From: Methanomassiliicoccales archaeon
Lineage (GTDB): Archaea; Thermoplasmatota; Thermoplasmata; RBG-16-68-12; SOIM01
Reading direction: 5' to 3'
Assembly (NCBI GenBank): GCA_030593295.1
Contig: JAUVHO010000021.1
Span: 1-37,047 of the forward strand
Length of the DNA: 37,047 nucleotides
Position 1 is the first letter of the stretch. Each line of letters starts with the position of its first letter. The notes beneath the pieces are model-generated. The model did not search any database. It was not told where the DNA came from and saw nothing but the letters and a program-made list of their open reading frames with translations. A program made the position numbers and the translations under genes. This document shows, one piece after another, positions 14,429 through 21,792 of the stretch.

Positions 14429-15456
14429 TTCTTTGCCTCTTGTTTCTTCTTCTCCGTCTTGCTCAACTTCCTGGACAGAACCCTCTCCAGTATTACCTTC
14501 ATGTACATGGCGTCATGTTCCAGCAGGGGCGAGCTTGATATTATGGTTATGTCAAGGTTGGTGTCCAAAACCGCTTCGGCCATAGGCTCGAACCTCAGGT
14601 CGCCTCTCTTGATGGGCGTGTATCTAAGTTCGTTGCCGCCTTCGTGCTCCACACCCGAGAAATGAGCGTGATAATGTTTCTTTGTGTACGGCTTGGCCTC
14701 ATCCAGTATCTTCTGGAAATCCTCCTTCTTTCTGAGCGAGCCGTTCTCCCTGGAATGGATGTGTGAGAAATTGAGAACTGGTACGATTCCCTTGACCTTC
14801 TCGCAGAGTGTGATGACCTCCTTGAAGCTCCCGAAGACCTCCTGCCTTCCGCTTGTCTCAACTCCTATCTTCACCTTGATCTTCATCTTTCTGTACCAAT
14901 TCCGGAGTTCTGTGAGGTTCTTGACCACCCTGTTCATGGTCTGTCTGGGGGTGAGTTCGCCGTAGAGACCCGCGTGGGTCACCACCACTTCGGCGCCCAT
15001 CTGCTGCGCCATCAGTCCGCCCCACTTGAGGCTGTCCATGCTCCTCACCGTGAGGTTCCCGCCGCCGGCCAGGTCCATGTAATAAGGCGTGTGCAGGCTC
15101 AGCTCGATGTCAAGTTCCCTTGCCAGTTCGCCCAGTCTCGATAATTCTGCATAGTCCTTTGCCAGGCCGGACGAGAGGATATAGAGGATATCTCCCTTCT
15201 CGATCTTGGAGTCAAGGTCGGTAATGGCCTTTTCCTTCTTTCCCTCGCGCCTGTTGATCTCCACTATGATGCTGCCCTCGATCTCCCTCGGCGTGAGGCC
15301 GACCTCGTCCTCCGTTGCATATCTTTCACCGAGGTTGACTCTCACAAGCTGGACTTCCATGGCCGTCAGGCCTAGTCCGTGTACGTCCTCTATCCCGTCC
15401 TTAAGAGTGCGACCCTTACAGGATAGCGGGATGCCAGAAGGGCCAAAACGAATCAT
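14425..15456 (-). CDS. Endonuclease IV-like TIM-barrel protein
   Basis: A 343-residue protein of the AP endonuclease family 2/xylose-isomerase-like TIM barrel. Metal-ligand stations appear in order: LSLHTPYYMD, VVVTHAGLYG, IGVETSGRQ, LNFSHIHSRENG, HYHAHFSG and SSPLLEHDAMYM near the end. These match the His/Glu/Asp zinc ligands of Nfo-type enzymes, which cut DNA at abasic sites. The N-terminal part has extra sequence (about 50-90) not usual in bacterial Nfo. A role in base-excision repair is likely but a sugar isomerase role is not excluded. GGAGG lies upstream of the ATG at 15456. It is followed by hxlB with a 4-bp overlap. Confidence 0.82.
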   Translation of the reverse strand: MIRFGPSGIPLSCKGRTLKDGIEDVHGLGLTAMEVQLVRVNLGERYATEDEVGLTPREIEGSIIVEINRREGKKEKAITDLDSKIEKGDILYILSSGLAKDYAELSRLGELARELDIELSLHTPYYMDLAGGGNLTVRSMDSLKWGGLMAQQMGAEVVVTHAGLYGELTPRQTMNRVVKNLTELRNWYRKMKIKVKIGVETSGRQEVFGSFKEVITLCEKVKGIVPVLNFSHIHSRENGSLRKKEDFQKILDEAKPYTKKHYHAHFSGVEHEGGNELRYTPIKRGDLRFEPMAEAVLDTNLDITIISSSPLLEHDAMYMKVILERVLSRKLSKTEKKKQEAKK

Positions 15457-15594
15457 TGAACTTCTCCATCCTCCATGAAATTAAGAACATTATAATTACT
15501 TGCGCCCCATATAAATATCTTTCGATGTTGACAGCGGGGAATGGCGATATCTTCGGTCTCTTGCCAGAACCCAAACGTTTATTATCCGATGTTC

Positions 15595-15604
15595 CTTTAT
15601 AACG
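15595..15604 (+). promoter_or_regulatory. TATA box of the eL18-uL13-uS9-rpoN operon
   Basis: CTTTATAACG lies about 19-28 bp before the eL18 start codon at 15623. It is the only obvious promoter-like element before the ribosomal operon. Confidence 0.5.
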
Positions 15605-15622
15605 CGCTCAGAGGATTTCCTG

Positions 15623-15985
15623 ATGAAAAAGCTCAAGAAGACCAACGCGAACCTCTTGAGATTGGTAGAGGAGCTGAGGACTCTCTCATACAAGAAGAAG
15701 GTCAACATTTGGAAGGATGTAGCCAAGAGGCTGTCCCGACCCTCCAACAACTGGGCCGAGGTCAACGTAAGCAGGATCGCAAGGCATGCCAAGAAGAGGG
15801 AGATAATACTGGTGCCTGGGAAGCTCCTGGGTGCCGGGAACATTGACATACCTGTGACCGTCGCAGCCTTTCATTCCTCCGAATCCGGCAAGAAGAAGAT
15901 CGAGGGTGCCGGTGGAAAGGTGATGGCCATCGAGGAACTGATGAAGGCCAAGCCGGACGGAAGCAACGTCAGGATCATGGGGTGA
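15623..15985 (+). CDS. rpl18e: Ribosomal protein eL18
   Basis: A 120-residue archaeal/eukaryotic large-subunit protein. The sequence LVEELRTLSYKKKVNIWKD, SRPSNNWAEVNVSRI and the VPGKLLGAGNI segment are typical, as is the C-terminal GAGGKVMAIEEL. It is the first gene of the conserved archaeal cluster eL18-uL13-uS9-RpoN. Its stop TGA lies within the GGTGA ribosome-binding site of the next gene. Confidence 0.97.
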   Translation: MKKLKKTNANLLRLVEELRTLSYKKKVNIWKDVAKRLSRPSNNWAEVNVSRIARHAKKREIILVPGKLLGAGNIDIPVTVAAFHSSESGKKKIEGAGGKVMAIEELMKAKPDGSNVRIMG

Positions 15986-15990
15986 GATTG

Positions 15991-16404
15991 ATGACAGTTA
16001 TCGATGCTAGCGGACATGTGCTTGGTCGTCTATCCAGCTTTGTCGCGAAGAGGCTTCTCGAGGGTGAGGAGATCCACATCGTCAACTCGGAGCAGGCGAT
16101 AATCACTGGAGATTCGGATAGCATCTTCAAGGAATATCAGACGATTAGTAAGATCGGCAGTCAGAGAAAGGGCCCTTTCTTCCCTAGGAGGCCAGACCGC
16201 ATTCTCAAGAGGACAATAAGAGGGATGATCCCCTACCAGAAACCCAGAGGAAGGGCGGCATTTAAGAGGCTGAGGGTGTATGTCGGTGTCCCTTCGGAGC
16301 TCGAGAAGGAGAAGCTCGAGAGGATAGAGAAGGCTTGCGAGATCACAACCCCACGATACATCCAGCTCGCAGAGCTATGCAAGAGGCTCGGAGCCAAGTT
16401 CTAG
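15991..16404 (+). CDS. rpl13: Ribosomal protein uL13
   Basis: A 137-residue large-subunit protein with DASGHVLGRLSSFVAKRL at the N-terminus and RRPDRILKRTIRGMIPYQKPRG in the middle, both typical of L13. ATG 15991 follows GGTGA; the GTG at 15982 lies inside that site and is not used. It lies 5 nt after eL18 and runs into the uS9 leader. Confidence 0.97.
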   Translation: MTVIDASGHVLGRLSSFVAKRLLEGEEIHIVNSEQAIITGDSDSIFKEYQTISKIGSQRKGPFFPRRPDRILKRTIRGMIPYQKPRGRAAFKRLRVYVGVPSELEKEKLERIEKACEITTPRYIQLAELCKRLGAKF

Positions 16405-16413
16405 GTGGTAAGA

Positions 16414-16842
16414 TTGGCCAAGGCGATAAACACAAGCGGGAAACGGAAATCGGCGATCGCTCGAGCGACTGTCAAGAGCGGAGTTGGGAAGGTCAGGATC
16501 AACAAGAAACCACTGGAGCTCATGGACCCAGAACTGGCAAGATTGAAGATCATCGAGCCGCTGGCCCTGGCGGACAAGTCCTTGGTGAACAAGGTGGATA
16601 TCGATGTCATCGTCTCCGGCGGAGGCATCATGGGTCAGGCTGACGCCTGCAGGACCGCAATAGCTAGAGGACTGGTCGAGTATCTGAGGGTGAACAAACC
16701 CAGAGGTTCGGACTTCAAGGAACTGGAGTCCGCGTACAGGCAGAGGGACAGGAGCCTTCTGGTGAATGACCCGCGCAGGAAGATGCCCAAGAGACCCATG
16801 GGACGCGGCGCAAGAAAGAAGAGGCAGAAGTCGTACAGGTGA
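16414..16842 (+). CDS. rps9: Ribosomal protein uS9
   Basis: A 142-residue small-subunit protein. TSGKRKSAIARATV at the start, GGGIMGQADACRTAIARGL in the middle, and the basic tail ending KRQKSYR are characteristic; the C-terminal Lys/Arg tail reaches the P site. The likely start is TTG 16414, five nucleotides after GGTGG; an in-frame GTG at 16405 overlaps that site. It is co-transcribed with uL13 and RpoN. Confidence 0.96.
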   Translation: MAKAINTSGKRKSAIARATVKSGVGKVRINKKPLELMDPELARLKIIEPLALADKSLVNKVDIDVIVSGGGIMGQADACRTAIARGLVEYLRVNKPRGSDFKELESAYRQRDRSLLVNDPRRKMPKRPMGRGARKKRQKSYR

Positions 16843-16846
16843 ATGA

Positions 16847-17038
16847 ATGATAATCCCGGTCAGATGTTTTACTTGTGGAAAGGTGGTCGCTTCGGCATGG
16901 GAGGAGTTCCAGCGGAAGTCTGAGGCAGGAGAAGACCCAAAGCAGGTCCTCGATTCACTTGGACTGAAGAGGTACTGTTGCCGAAGGATGATACTGTCCA
17001 ACGTAGACCTTATCGATGAGGTCATGCCCTACGGTTAG
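16847..17038 (+). CDS. rpoN: RNA polymerase subunit N (Rpb10-like)
   Basis: A 63-residue subunit of archaeal RNA polymerase. The zinc site is VRCFTCGK plus YCCRRM, the known RpoN/Rpb10 pattern, with LGLKRYCC and a C-terminal [11 protein letters not shown] 16847 follows AGGTGA. It closes the ribosomal operon, 4 nt after uS9. RpoN here is the archaeal polymerase subunit, not sigma-54. Confidence 0.97.
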   Translation: MIIPVRCFTCGKVVASAWEEFQRKSEAGEDPKQVLDSLGLKRYCCRRMILSNVDLIDEVMPYG

Positions 17039-17096
17039 CCCGGTCCAGGATATGGGACGAATATCTTTTTACACAATAACACCTTAATCCGCCGAA

Positions 17097-17169
17097 GGGC
17101 CCGTGGGGTAGCTTGGCATCCTTCCAGCTTGGGGTGCTGGTAACTCGAGTTCAAATCTCGACGGGCCCA
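17097..17169 (+). tRNA. tRNA-Pro(GGG)
   Basis: The acceptor GGGCCCG pairs with CGGGCCC with an A discriminator. The anticodon stem CCAGC/GCTGG encloses TTGGGGT, anticodon GGG. The T arm is CTCGAGTTCAAATCTCGA-like with a normal seven-nt loop. No intron and no encoded CCA. A T-rich TATA-like stretch at 17061-17072 lies upstream. The gene ends 15 bp before the convergent oxidoreductase gene. Confidence 0.95.
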
Positions 17170-17184
17170 TTCTTCTGGGAAAAA

Positions 17185-18576
17185 TCAATGGCGGTGATGG
17201 TGCGGTCCCACCGGTGCCAAGTTGGCGAAAGCGCCTATCACGACCTCGCTCAGGGCCGGGTGTATGACCTGGGTTCTGGTCAGTGGCAGGAAATCTCCGC
17301 GCTCTGCGTTCATGAGGTCGACCACTAGCTGCACTAGATCGGCCGCCTCAGGTCCTATAATGTGCGCTCCAAGTATCCGCTTGCTCCCGGCATCCACGAT
17401 TACCTTTGCGACACCATCCTCCTCCCCCATGGCGTATCCCTTTGCAGTATCTATGTATCTCTTGATGCCCACCAGGATCTCGTGATTCTCCTTCGCCTCG
17501 GCCTCTCTCAATCCGACCGCGCCTATCTGGGGGTGTGTGAATATCGCGTGAGGGACGGCATGTTCGTCAACGATCTTCCTTCTGTTCTTGAACAGGTTCG
17601 CCCACACCACCTCGGACTCGTAGTTCGCGGTGTGGCGGAACTGGTACTTCCCGGTCGCGTCCCCCATGGCATAGATGTTCGGTTTTGTGGTCATGAGGTA
17701 CTTGTCCACTCCTATCCAGCCCTTCTCGTCCGTCATCACTCCCGTGTTCTCCGGCTTAAGAAGGTCGGAGTTGGACCTGCGACCGGTTGCCACCAGTATC
17801 TCCTTGCCCTTGAACTTGTAATGCTTTTCGTCGGCCAGGTTCTTGGCGATCAACGCCTTCTCATCACCTTCCATGCTCGCCGAGGTCACTTCATGATGCG
17901 TGTAGATCCGGACATATTTGGACAACCTGAGCTTCAACAGTTCGGATATCAGTGGCTCTTCCTCGGGAACCAGCTTGGGGTTCCTACCGATGACCGTCAC
18001 CTTCGTTCCAGCGCTCGAGAAGAAATGAGCGAATTCCGCCGCGATGTATCCACCGCCCACTATCAGCAGGCTCTCCGGGGGTTCCTTTATGTCGAAGATG
18101 TTCCTGTTGGTCAAGAATCCAACCTCTCCCAGGCCCTTTATGGGAGGTATGGACGGCCTCGCGCCAGAGGCGATCACGACCTTGGGAGCGGTAATCGTCT
18201 TCGTGCCCACTTTCAGGGTGTAGTCCGAGACGAACTCCGCGATCTGGTTGTAGAAATCCACGTTGGGGTCCCTCTTGACGCCCTCCTCCATCGCATGTCT
18301 GTCCTCGAGGACTATCTTCCATGTCCTCTTCATGAGGCGATCGAAATCGATGCCCTCTATCGTGGCGTAGAGACCGATCTTCTCAGCCTCTTGGACCGTC
18401 TTGATTATGTCGGCCGGATGTATCATCACCTTGGAGGGGATGCACCCCCTGTTGAGGCACGTACCGCCGATGGGGTCCCTGTCAATGACCGCCACCTTCA
18501 ACCCATCTCTTGAAGCCTTGGAGGCAACATTCATACCCGCCCCAGACCCTATAACGATCGTGTCGTACTCGATCAT
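17185..18576 (-). CDS. FAD-dependent dihydrolipoamide dehydrogenase-like disulfide oxidoreductase
   Basis: A 463-residue class I pyridine nucleotide-disulfide oxidoreductase. The N-terminal FAD loop GSGAGMN (10-16) is followed by the redox-active GGTCLNRGCIPSK with Cys40 and Cys45. A second nucleotide-binding loop is IVGGGYIAAE near residue 170, and the FAD-binding segment NIYAMGDATG lies near 305. The C-terminal dimer domain carries VIHPALSEV, which supplies the catalytic His-Glu pair in place of the more usual HPHPTLSE. The tail ends GPHHHRH, a short His-rich tract. No 2-oxoacid dehydrogenase or lipoyl genes lie nearby, so the electron acceptor (lipoamide, CoA disulfide, mycothione-like or metal) is uncertain. 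The ATG at 18576 gives normal length. Confidence 0.87.
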   Translation of the reverse strand: MIEYDTIVIGSGAGMNVASKASRDGLKVAVIDRDPIGGTCLNRGCIPSKVMIHPADIIKTVQEAEKIGLYATIEGIDFDRLMKRTWKIVLEDRHAMEEGVKRDPNVDFYNQIAEFVSDYTLKVGTKTITAPKVVIASGARPSIPPIKGLGEVGFLTNRNIFDIKEPPESLLIVGGGYIAAEFAHFFSSAGTKVTVIGRNPKLVPEEEPLISELLKLRLSKYVRIYTHHEVTSASMEGDEKALIAKNLADEKHYKFKGKEILVATGRRSNSDLLKPENTGVMTDEKGWIGVDKYLMTTKPNIYAMGDATGKYQFRHTANYESEVVWANLFKNRRKIVDEHAVPHAIFTHPQIGAVGLREAEAKENHEILVGIKRYIDTAKGYAMGEEDGVAKVIVDAGSKRILGAHIIGPEAADLVQLVVDLMNAERGDFLPLTRTQVIHPALSEVVIGAFANLAPVGPHHHRH

Positions 18577-18652
18577 CCAATCCCCATCTCGAGATTGACT
18601 CTATTGATAAAATCCTTTCGTTTCCTGGCTGGAATTCAATTCTTCCGAAACA

Positions 18653-18660
18653 ATTAAATT
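18653..18660 (+). promoter_or_regulatory. TATA box for the KaiC-like gene
   Basis: ATTAAATT lies 24-31 bp before the ATG at 18684. The spacing fits a leaderless transcript. Confidence 0.5.
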
Positions 18661-18683
18661 CACATGGTCTGATTCTTTCCGCG

Positions 18684-19586
18684 ATGAAGAAGATAAAGAG
18701 CGGGGTCTATGGGCTCAACGCTCTCATGGACGGGGGGGTCAACGAGCATACCACCACGGTCGTCATCGGTTCTTCAGGTGCCGGCAAGACAACATTCGCC
18801 ACCCAGTTCTTGAGAAGGGGTCTGGAGGAGGACGAGGACGCTGTCTTCATCACGCTGGACGAGGCGCCCGATCAGATAATGAAGGAAGCCCGTCTCATGG
18901 GCTGGGAAGATGTCGAGAACTACGTGGATGAGGGTGCGCTTGTCTTCGTCGATGCCGGAGGGAAGCAGTTCTCACAGTTCATTCAGAAGGAGCTGGCCGA
19001 ATTCGTGGATGATTGGGCGGGACACAAGGCCCGGATAGTCATAGATCCTCTCACACCGGTGCTGTGGTCGGTCAAGGAGAAGTACGAGCAGAGGGAGCTT
19101 GTCTCATTCCTGTTGAGGGAGACCAGGAAGATAGGGACAGTCCTTTGCACTCTGGAGGAGCATGGAACACTCGGGGACCTCAGCGGTCCGGAATCGGTGA
19201 TTCCCATCTACCTCGCCGACAACGTTATCCATTTGCGGTATGCTAGCCATGAACACCCGGAAAGGAGGGAACTCAAGATAATCAAGTGCAGGAGCAGCAA
19301 GCACAGCAGGTTCTGGCATCCATACGGGATAATGAAGGGAGCGGGTCTCTACATCAGGAGGCAGGAGAACAATGCGGCCGAAACCGTCCTGGAGTCTCAT
19401 CTGGACTCCATCGTGAAGAAGAAGCTCGAGAAAGCTGGAAAGGGCGATACACCCAAGCTATCCGGGAGGGCGCTGACCAACCTGCTCAGAACGGCGGAGA
19501 TCCTGGCGGGCGAGAAGTTCTCGGACATCAAGCCCGAGGAGCTTATCGATCTCATACTTGAGGAATACGGCCTCAACGATAGCTAG
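18684..19586 (+). CDS. KaiC-like RecA-superfamily ATPase
   Basis: A 300-residue single-domain KaiC-family ATPase. The start IKSGVYGLNALMDGGV is the KaiC-type opening, followed by Walker A GSSGAGKTT at 29-37. Asp59-Glu60 in FITLDEAP are candidate catalytic acids. The Walker B region is RIVIDPLTPV near residue 116. A helical tail (about 225-300) follows the core. It lacks a second KaiC domain, so it is not a circadian KaiC; archaeal single-domain relatives act in signalling, archaellum control or recombination. The gene is 11 bp upstream of a winged-helix protein, itself overlapped by another, suggesting a three-gene regulatory operon. Confidence 0.85.
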   Translation: MKKIKSGVYGLNALMDGGVNEHTTTVVIGSSGAGKTTFATQFLRRGLEEDEDAVFITLDEAPDQIMKEARLMGWEDVENYVDEGALVFVDAGGKQFSQFIQKELAEFVDDWAGHKARIVIDPLTPVLWSVKEKYEQRELVSFLLRETRKIGTVLCTLEEHGTLGDLSGPESVIPIYLADNVIHLRYASHEHPERRELKIIKCRSSKHSRFWHPYGIMKGAGLYIRRQENNAAETVLESHLDSIVKKKLEKAGKGDTPKLSGRALTNLLRTAEILAGEKFSDIKPEELIDLILEEYGLNDS

Positions 19587-19597
19587 TTGGTCTTTCT

Positions 19598-20323
19598 ATG
19601 CCTAAGAAGCTGGGGGAGGCGCTCAAATCGGTCGTGGGCGAAGGATATGAGGAAGGGGAGGAGAAAAAGGGTAAGCAAGAATCCGTTCTCATGAACACCA
19701 ACAGGCAGTTGATCTACCAGTTCTTGATATTCCACCCTTGCTGCAACATGAGAAAGGTGGCAAGTGAGCTCAAGATGAGCCCTCCGACCGTCAAGTGGCA
19801 TCTGGACAAGCTTGCTGATGGAGGATACGTCAGCTCCTCAATGGTTCTGAACAAGAAGGTGTACTATCCGACCATGATGATACCTGAGGGGGACATGGTA
19901 GCCATTCTGGAAGCGGTGAACAGGGACAAGGTCGGTCTGACGTTCCTGTCAATCGTGGAGAACCAGGGCTCCACACAGGGCGAGATTGCCAAGGGAATGG
20001 GCGTGAGCACCCAATCGGTCAGAGGATACATCTCGCTGCTGGAGAGGCTTGGGTTGATCACAACGATTGTTGACGGAAGGCATAGGAGATATTTCCCCTC
20101 GGGTAAATTGAAGACCATGGAGAAGGCCATGAGGAAGCGGATCCGCAATTTCAGGAAGTTCCTTCTCAAGAAACTCGCAGAGGACAGGTTGAACCCTTCT
20201 ATCGACCTTTCTGGGAGAAGGGAAACACAGATAACCATCAGGGTCTCTAGAAAGAAGGGCGTCTTCAAGATCCCTGAAGAACCGTTCACTTCGTCCGTCG
20301 TCTCGCTAATAGGCGGTGAGTGA
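19598..20323 (+). CDS. Double winged-helix transcription regulator
   Basis: A 241-residue protein with two predicted winged-helix DNA-binding domains. The first is NMRKVASELKMSPPTVKWHLDKLADGGYV near residues 50-80. The second is TQGEIAKGMGVSTQSVRGYISLLERLGLI near residues 128-158. A basic stretch (TMEKAMRKRIRNFRKFLLKKL) and a positively charged tail follow. No metal- or ligand-binding domain is evident, and no membrane helix is present. It lies 11 bp after the KaiC-like gene and overlaps the next winged-helix gene by 8 bp. The proposed link with the KaiC-like ATPase is based on operon position. Confidence 0.8.
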   Translation: MPKKLGEALKSVVGEGYEEGEEKKGKQESVLMNTNRQLIYQFLIFHPCCNMRKVASELKMSPPTVKWHLDKLADGGYVSSSMVLNKKVYYPTMMIPEGDMVAILEAVNRDKVGLTFLSIVENQGSTQGEIAKGMGVSTQSVRGYISLLERLGLITTIVDGRHRRYFPSGKLKTMEKAMRKRIRNFRKFLLKKLAEDRLNPSIDLSGRRETQITIRVSRKKGVFKIPEEPFTSSVVSLIGGE

Positions 20324-20783
20324 CATTTCTCAACAGATGTCCAAAACCAGCAGAATACTGGAATACCTCATGTCCAGGGGCAATGAGGAGGTCCCGATCG
20401 AGGCTATCGCGGCTGACCTGAAGATGGACAAGAAGATTGTGGCAAGCATCGCAAGTAGGCTGGTTTCCAGGGGGTCCATTGACAGAGCGTCGAGAGGCGT
20501 CTACATCCACAAGCAGCTCAGCGTAAGCGCCAGGACGGTCGAAGCCGTCCTCGCCAAGTTGCAGAAGACGATTAGGATGACCTTCGGGAAGCAGATCTCG
20601 GAGAAGATCGATGTTTCACAGATAGGCGACAAAAAGAATGTAGGAGGACTCGAAGAGGCAATGGCCAGGATGAGGAAGGTCTTGGGCATGGCTGGCGCGA
20701 ACAACCTGTTCCGATTGGTGGTGAAGAGGGTGGCCAGACCTAGCGAGTGCAAGTACATACTCACCAGAGTTGGCGCACCTTGA
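20316..20783 (+). CDS. Small winged-helix protein
   Basis: A 155-residue protein with an N-terminal helix-turn-helix: ILEYLMSRGNEEVPIEAIAADLKMDKKIVASIASRLVSRGSIDRASRGVYI. The rest is helical and basic (about 75-155) with no recognised domain. The start is GTG 20316, overlapping the end of the previous gene by 8 bp, or an ATG at 20337 that leaves the helix-turn-helix intact; neither has a strong ribosome-binding site. The gene is the last of the KaiC-like group and ends 40 bp before tRNA-Leu. Probable DNA-binding protein of unknown target. Confidence 0.68.
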   Translation: MSDISQQMSKTSRILEYLMSRGNEEVPIEAIAADLKMDKKIVASIASRLVSRGSIDRASRGVYIHKQLSVSARTVEAVLAKLQKTIRMTFGKQISEKIDVSQIGDKKNVGGLEEAMARMRKVLGMAGANNLFRLVVKRVARPSECKYILTRVGAP

Positions 20784-20793
20784 TTCAAAAACA

Positions 20794-20801
20794 ATTATAA
20801 A
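20794..20801 (+). promoter_or_regulatory. TATA box of tRNA-Leu
   Basis: ATTATAAA lies about 23-30 bp before the tRNA 5' end at 20824, the normal archaeal spacing for a tRNA promoter. Confidence 0.6.
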
Positions 20802-20845
20802 GTCAGGGAGAATTGGGCTTGATGCGGGGGTAGCCAAGCACGGCC

Positions 20846-20879
20846 AAAGGATGGGGCCTTGCGTTGGGTCCTTCCGGTC
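20846..20879 (+). other. tRNA-Leu intron 1, D-loop (34 nt)
   Basis: GGCCAAAGG and GGTCAAAGG flank a 34-nt shift, so the exact junction is ambiguous by repeat alone. Pairing decides it: C41-G43 with C74-G76 (last two digits of 208xx) forms the central helix with one A-G mismatch, AAGGA pairs with TCCTT inside, and the bulges are CC|A and TC|A. The intron falls between the D-loop GGCC and AAAGGC, close to position 20/21. Confidence 0.75.
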
Positions 20880-20897
20880 AAAGGCGCAGGACTTAAG

Positions 20898-20920
20898 ATC
20901 TGGAGGTATCCAGATGGGAC
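20898..20920 (+). other. tRNA-Leu intron 2, canonical position 37/38 (23 nt)
   Basis: The intron begins after G37. The inner stem TCTGGA pairs with TCCAGA around a four-nt loop. The central helix pairs CUUA (32-35) with UGGG just before the 3' bulge. The bulges are AG|A and AC|A, giving cuts after the second base of each. This is a textbook bulge-helix-bulge. Confidence 0.88.
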
Positions 20921-20951
20921 ATTCTGTCTCGAAGGAGTCCGTGGGTTCAAA

Positions 20952-20980
20952 AGGACGGCCCGTGAGAGCCGTTGTGAAAA
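20952..20980 (+). other. tRNA-Leu intron 3, T-loop position 59/60 (29 nt)
   Basis: UUCA (54-57) pairs perfectly with UGAA at 20975-20978 as the central helix. The bulges are AA|A and AA|U. The inner stem GACGGC pairs with GCCGTT (one G-U). Removal restores UUCAAAU as the T loop. Confidence 0.85.
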
Positions 20981-21066
20981 TCCCATCCCCCGCACCAGTC
21001 AATTCTGACGAAAATCCATCGAGACGACGTCCTCTGTGAAGGCAAGACTCTCACGAGAACCCTGAT

Positions 21067-21591
21067 CTACTTGAAAAGGCCGAACCTCTTCTTTTTCTTC
21101 TTCACGACCTTTTTGACCGGACGCTTCGCTGGTGCTTCCTCCTCCTCTGGCTCATCCTCTTCCAGTTCCTCATCCTCAATCAGATCGCTAAGAAGGTCCT
21201 CGGCCACAACGATGTCCATTTCATCAGGTTCTTCGAGAGATGGTTCCTCTTCTTCGGCCGGGTTCTCAAATTCTCCCGGGATCGTCTCTTCCACTTCGAC
21301 CGGGGGCTCTTCCTTCTGCGGGTCTTCTTCAAGCGCGCCAAAGGACTCGGTCATCTTGTCTATCCTCTTCTTCTCGTCGGCGACGATGGCGGCTACCTTC
21401 TTGATCTCGCTCTCCCAGCCTGTGAGGTGCTTCTCTCTCTTGACGAGCTCCTCTTTCAACTGCTCAAGCGCCTGCTCTCTCTCAATCAGTTCGCTCTCGA
21501 ACTCCGAAAGCTCGGCAAGTTTCTGAACCACTTCCTTCTTCTTCAGGTGGAGGTCGACCTCGTTCTCCCTGTACAATTCTTCTGCGCACAT
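21067..21591 (-). CDS. Coiled-coil protein with acidic middle and basic tail
   Basis: A 174-residue protein not matching a family I can name. Residues 10-85 are a continuous coiled coil rich in Glu, Lys and Leu (KKKEVVQKLAELSEFESELIE, REQALEQLKEELVKREKHL). Residues 90-150 are strongly acidic and proline-rich (EEPPVEVEE, EEEEPSLEEPDE, DEELEEDEPEEEE). The C-terminus is basic and hydrophobic (KKVVKKKKKRFGLFK). There is no signal peptide or membrane span. Such charge-segregated proteins often act as scaffolds or nucleic-acid-binding adaptors; the role here is unknown. ATG 21591 is the only good start. It is divergent from the Lsm gene. Confidence 0.7.
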   Translation of the reverse strand: MCAEELYRENEVDLHLKKKEVVQKLAELSEFESELIEREQALEQLKEELVKREKHLTGWESEIKKVAAIVADEKKRIDKMTESFGALEEDPQKEEPPVEVEETIPGEFENPAEEEEPSLEEPDEMDIVVAEDLLSDLIEDEELEEDEPEEEEAPAKRPVKKVVKKKKKRFGLFK

Positions 21592-21792
21592 CCTCTCACA
21601 ACGACAAATGGATTATAGCAATATAGTATTTTGCCCATTTACAAGGGTTTTTGGGTCATTTCATTTGACAATTCTCGAATTGTTCCATCGTGTGTTTCAT
21701 GCACTCTGGACGGCGTCTCGCGGGCCCCAATATCGTCTTCCACAATGTCAAAGACTTTAAGTAGTTCGCACCATATCTCACGGTGTGGTCCG

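Larger units (their letters stand above)
20824..20994 (+). tRNA. tRNA-Leu(UAA) with three introns
   Basis: The ends form a perfect acceptor (GCGGGGG with CCCCCGC, discriminator A). The 171-nt gene is interrupted by three insertions, 34, 23 and 29 nt long. Removing them leaves an 85-nt tRNA. It has a three-bp D stem, anticodon stem CAGGA/UUCUG with loop CUUAAGA (anticodon UAA at 20894-20896), a 14-nt variable arm with CTC/GAG pairing, and T arm GUGGG-UUCAAAU-CCCAU. Long variable arm and anticodon fit leucine. All three insertion sites can form bulge-helix-bulge structures: one has a perfect central helix, one uses G-U pairs, and the D-arm one has a single mismatch. A TATA box is at the right distance upstream. 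This is direct structural evidence, though the boundaries of the first intron rely on pairing because of flanking repeats. Confidence 0.9.

Noticed and set aside
15541-15846. Plus-strand frame overlapping eL18 in another frame
   Set aside because: eL18 is unambiguous in its frame; the alternative has no homology.
17362-18513. Long plus-strand open frame (383 codons) opposite the disulfide oxidoreductase
   Set aside because: It mirrors the codon structure of a well-supported gene, has no recognisable domain, and no promoter or ribosome-binding site. It is a shadow of the real minus-strand gene.
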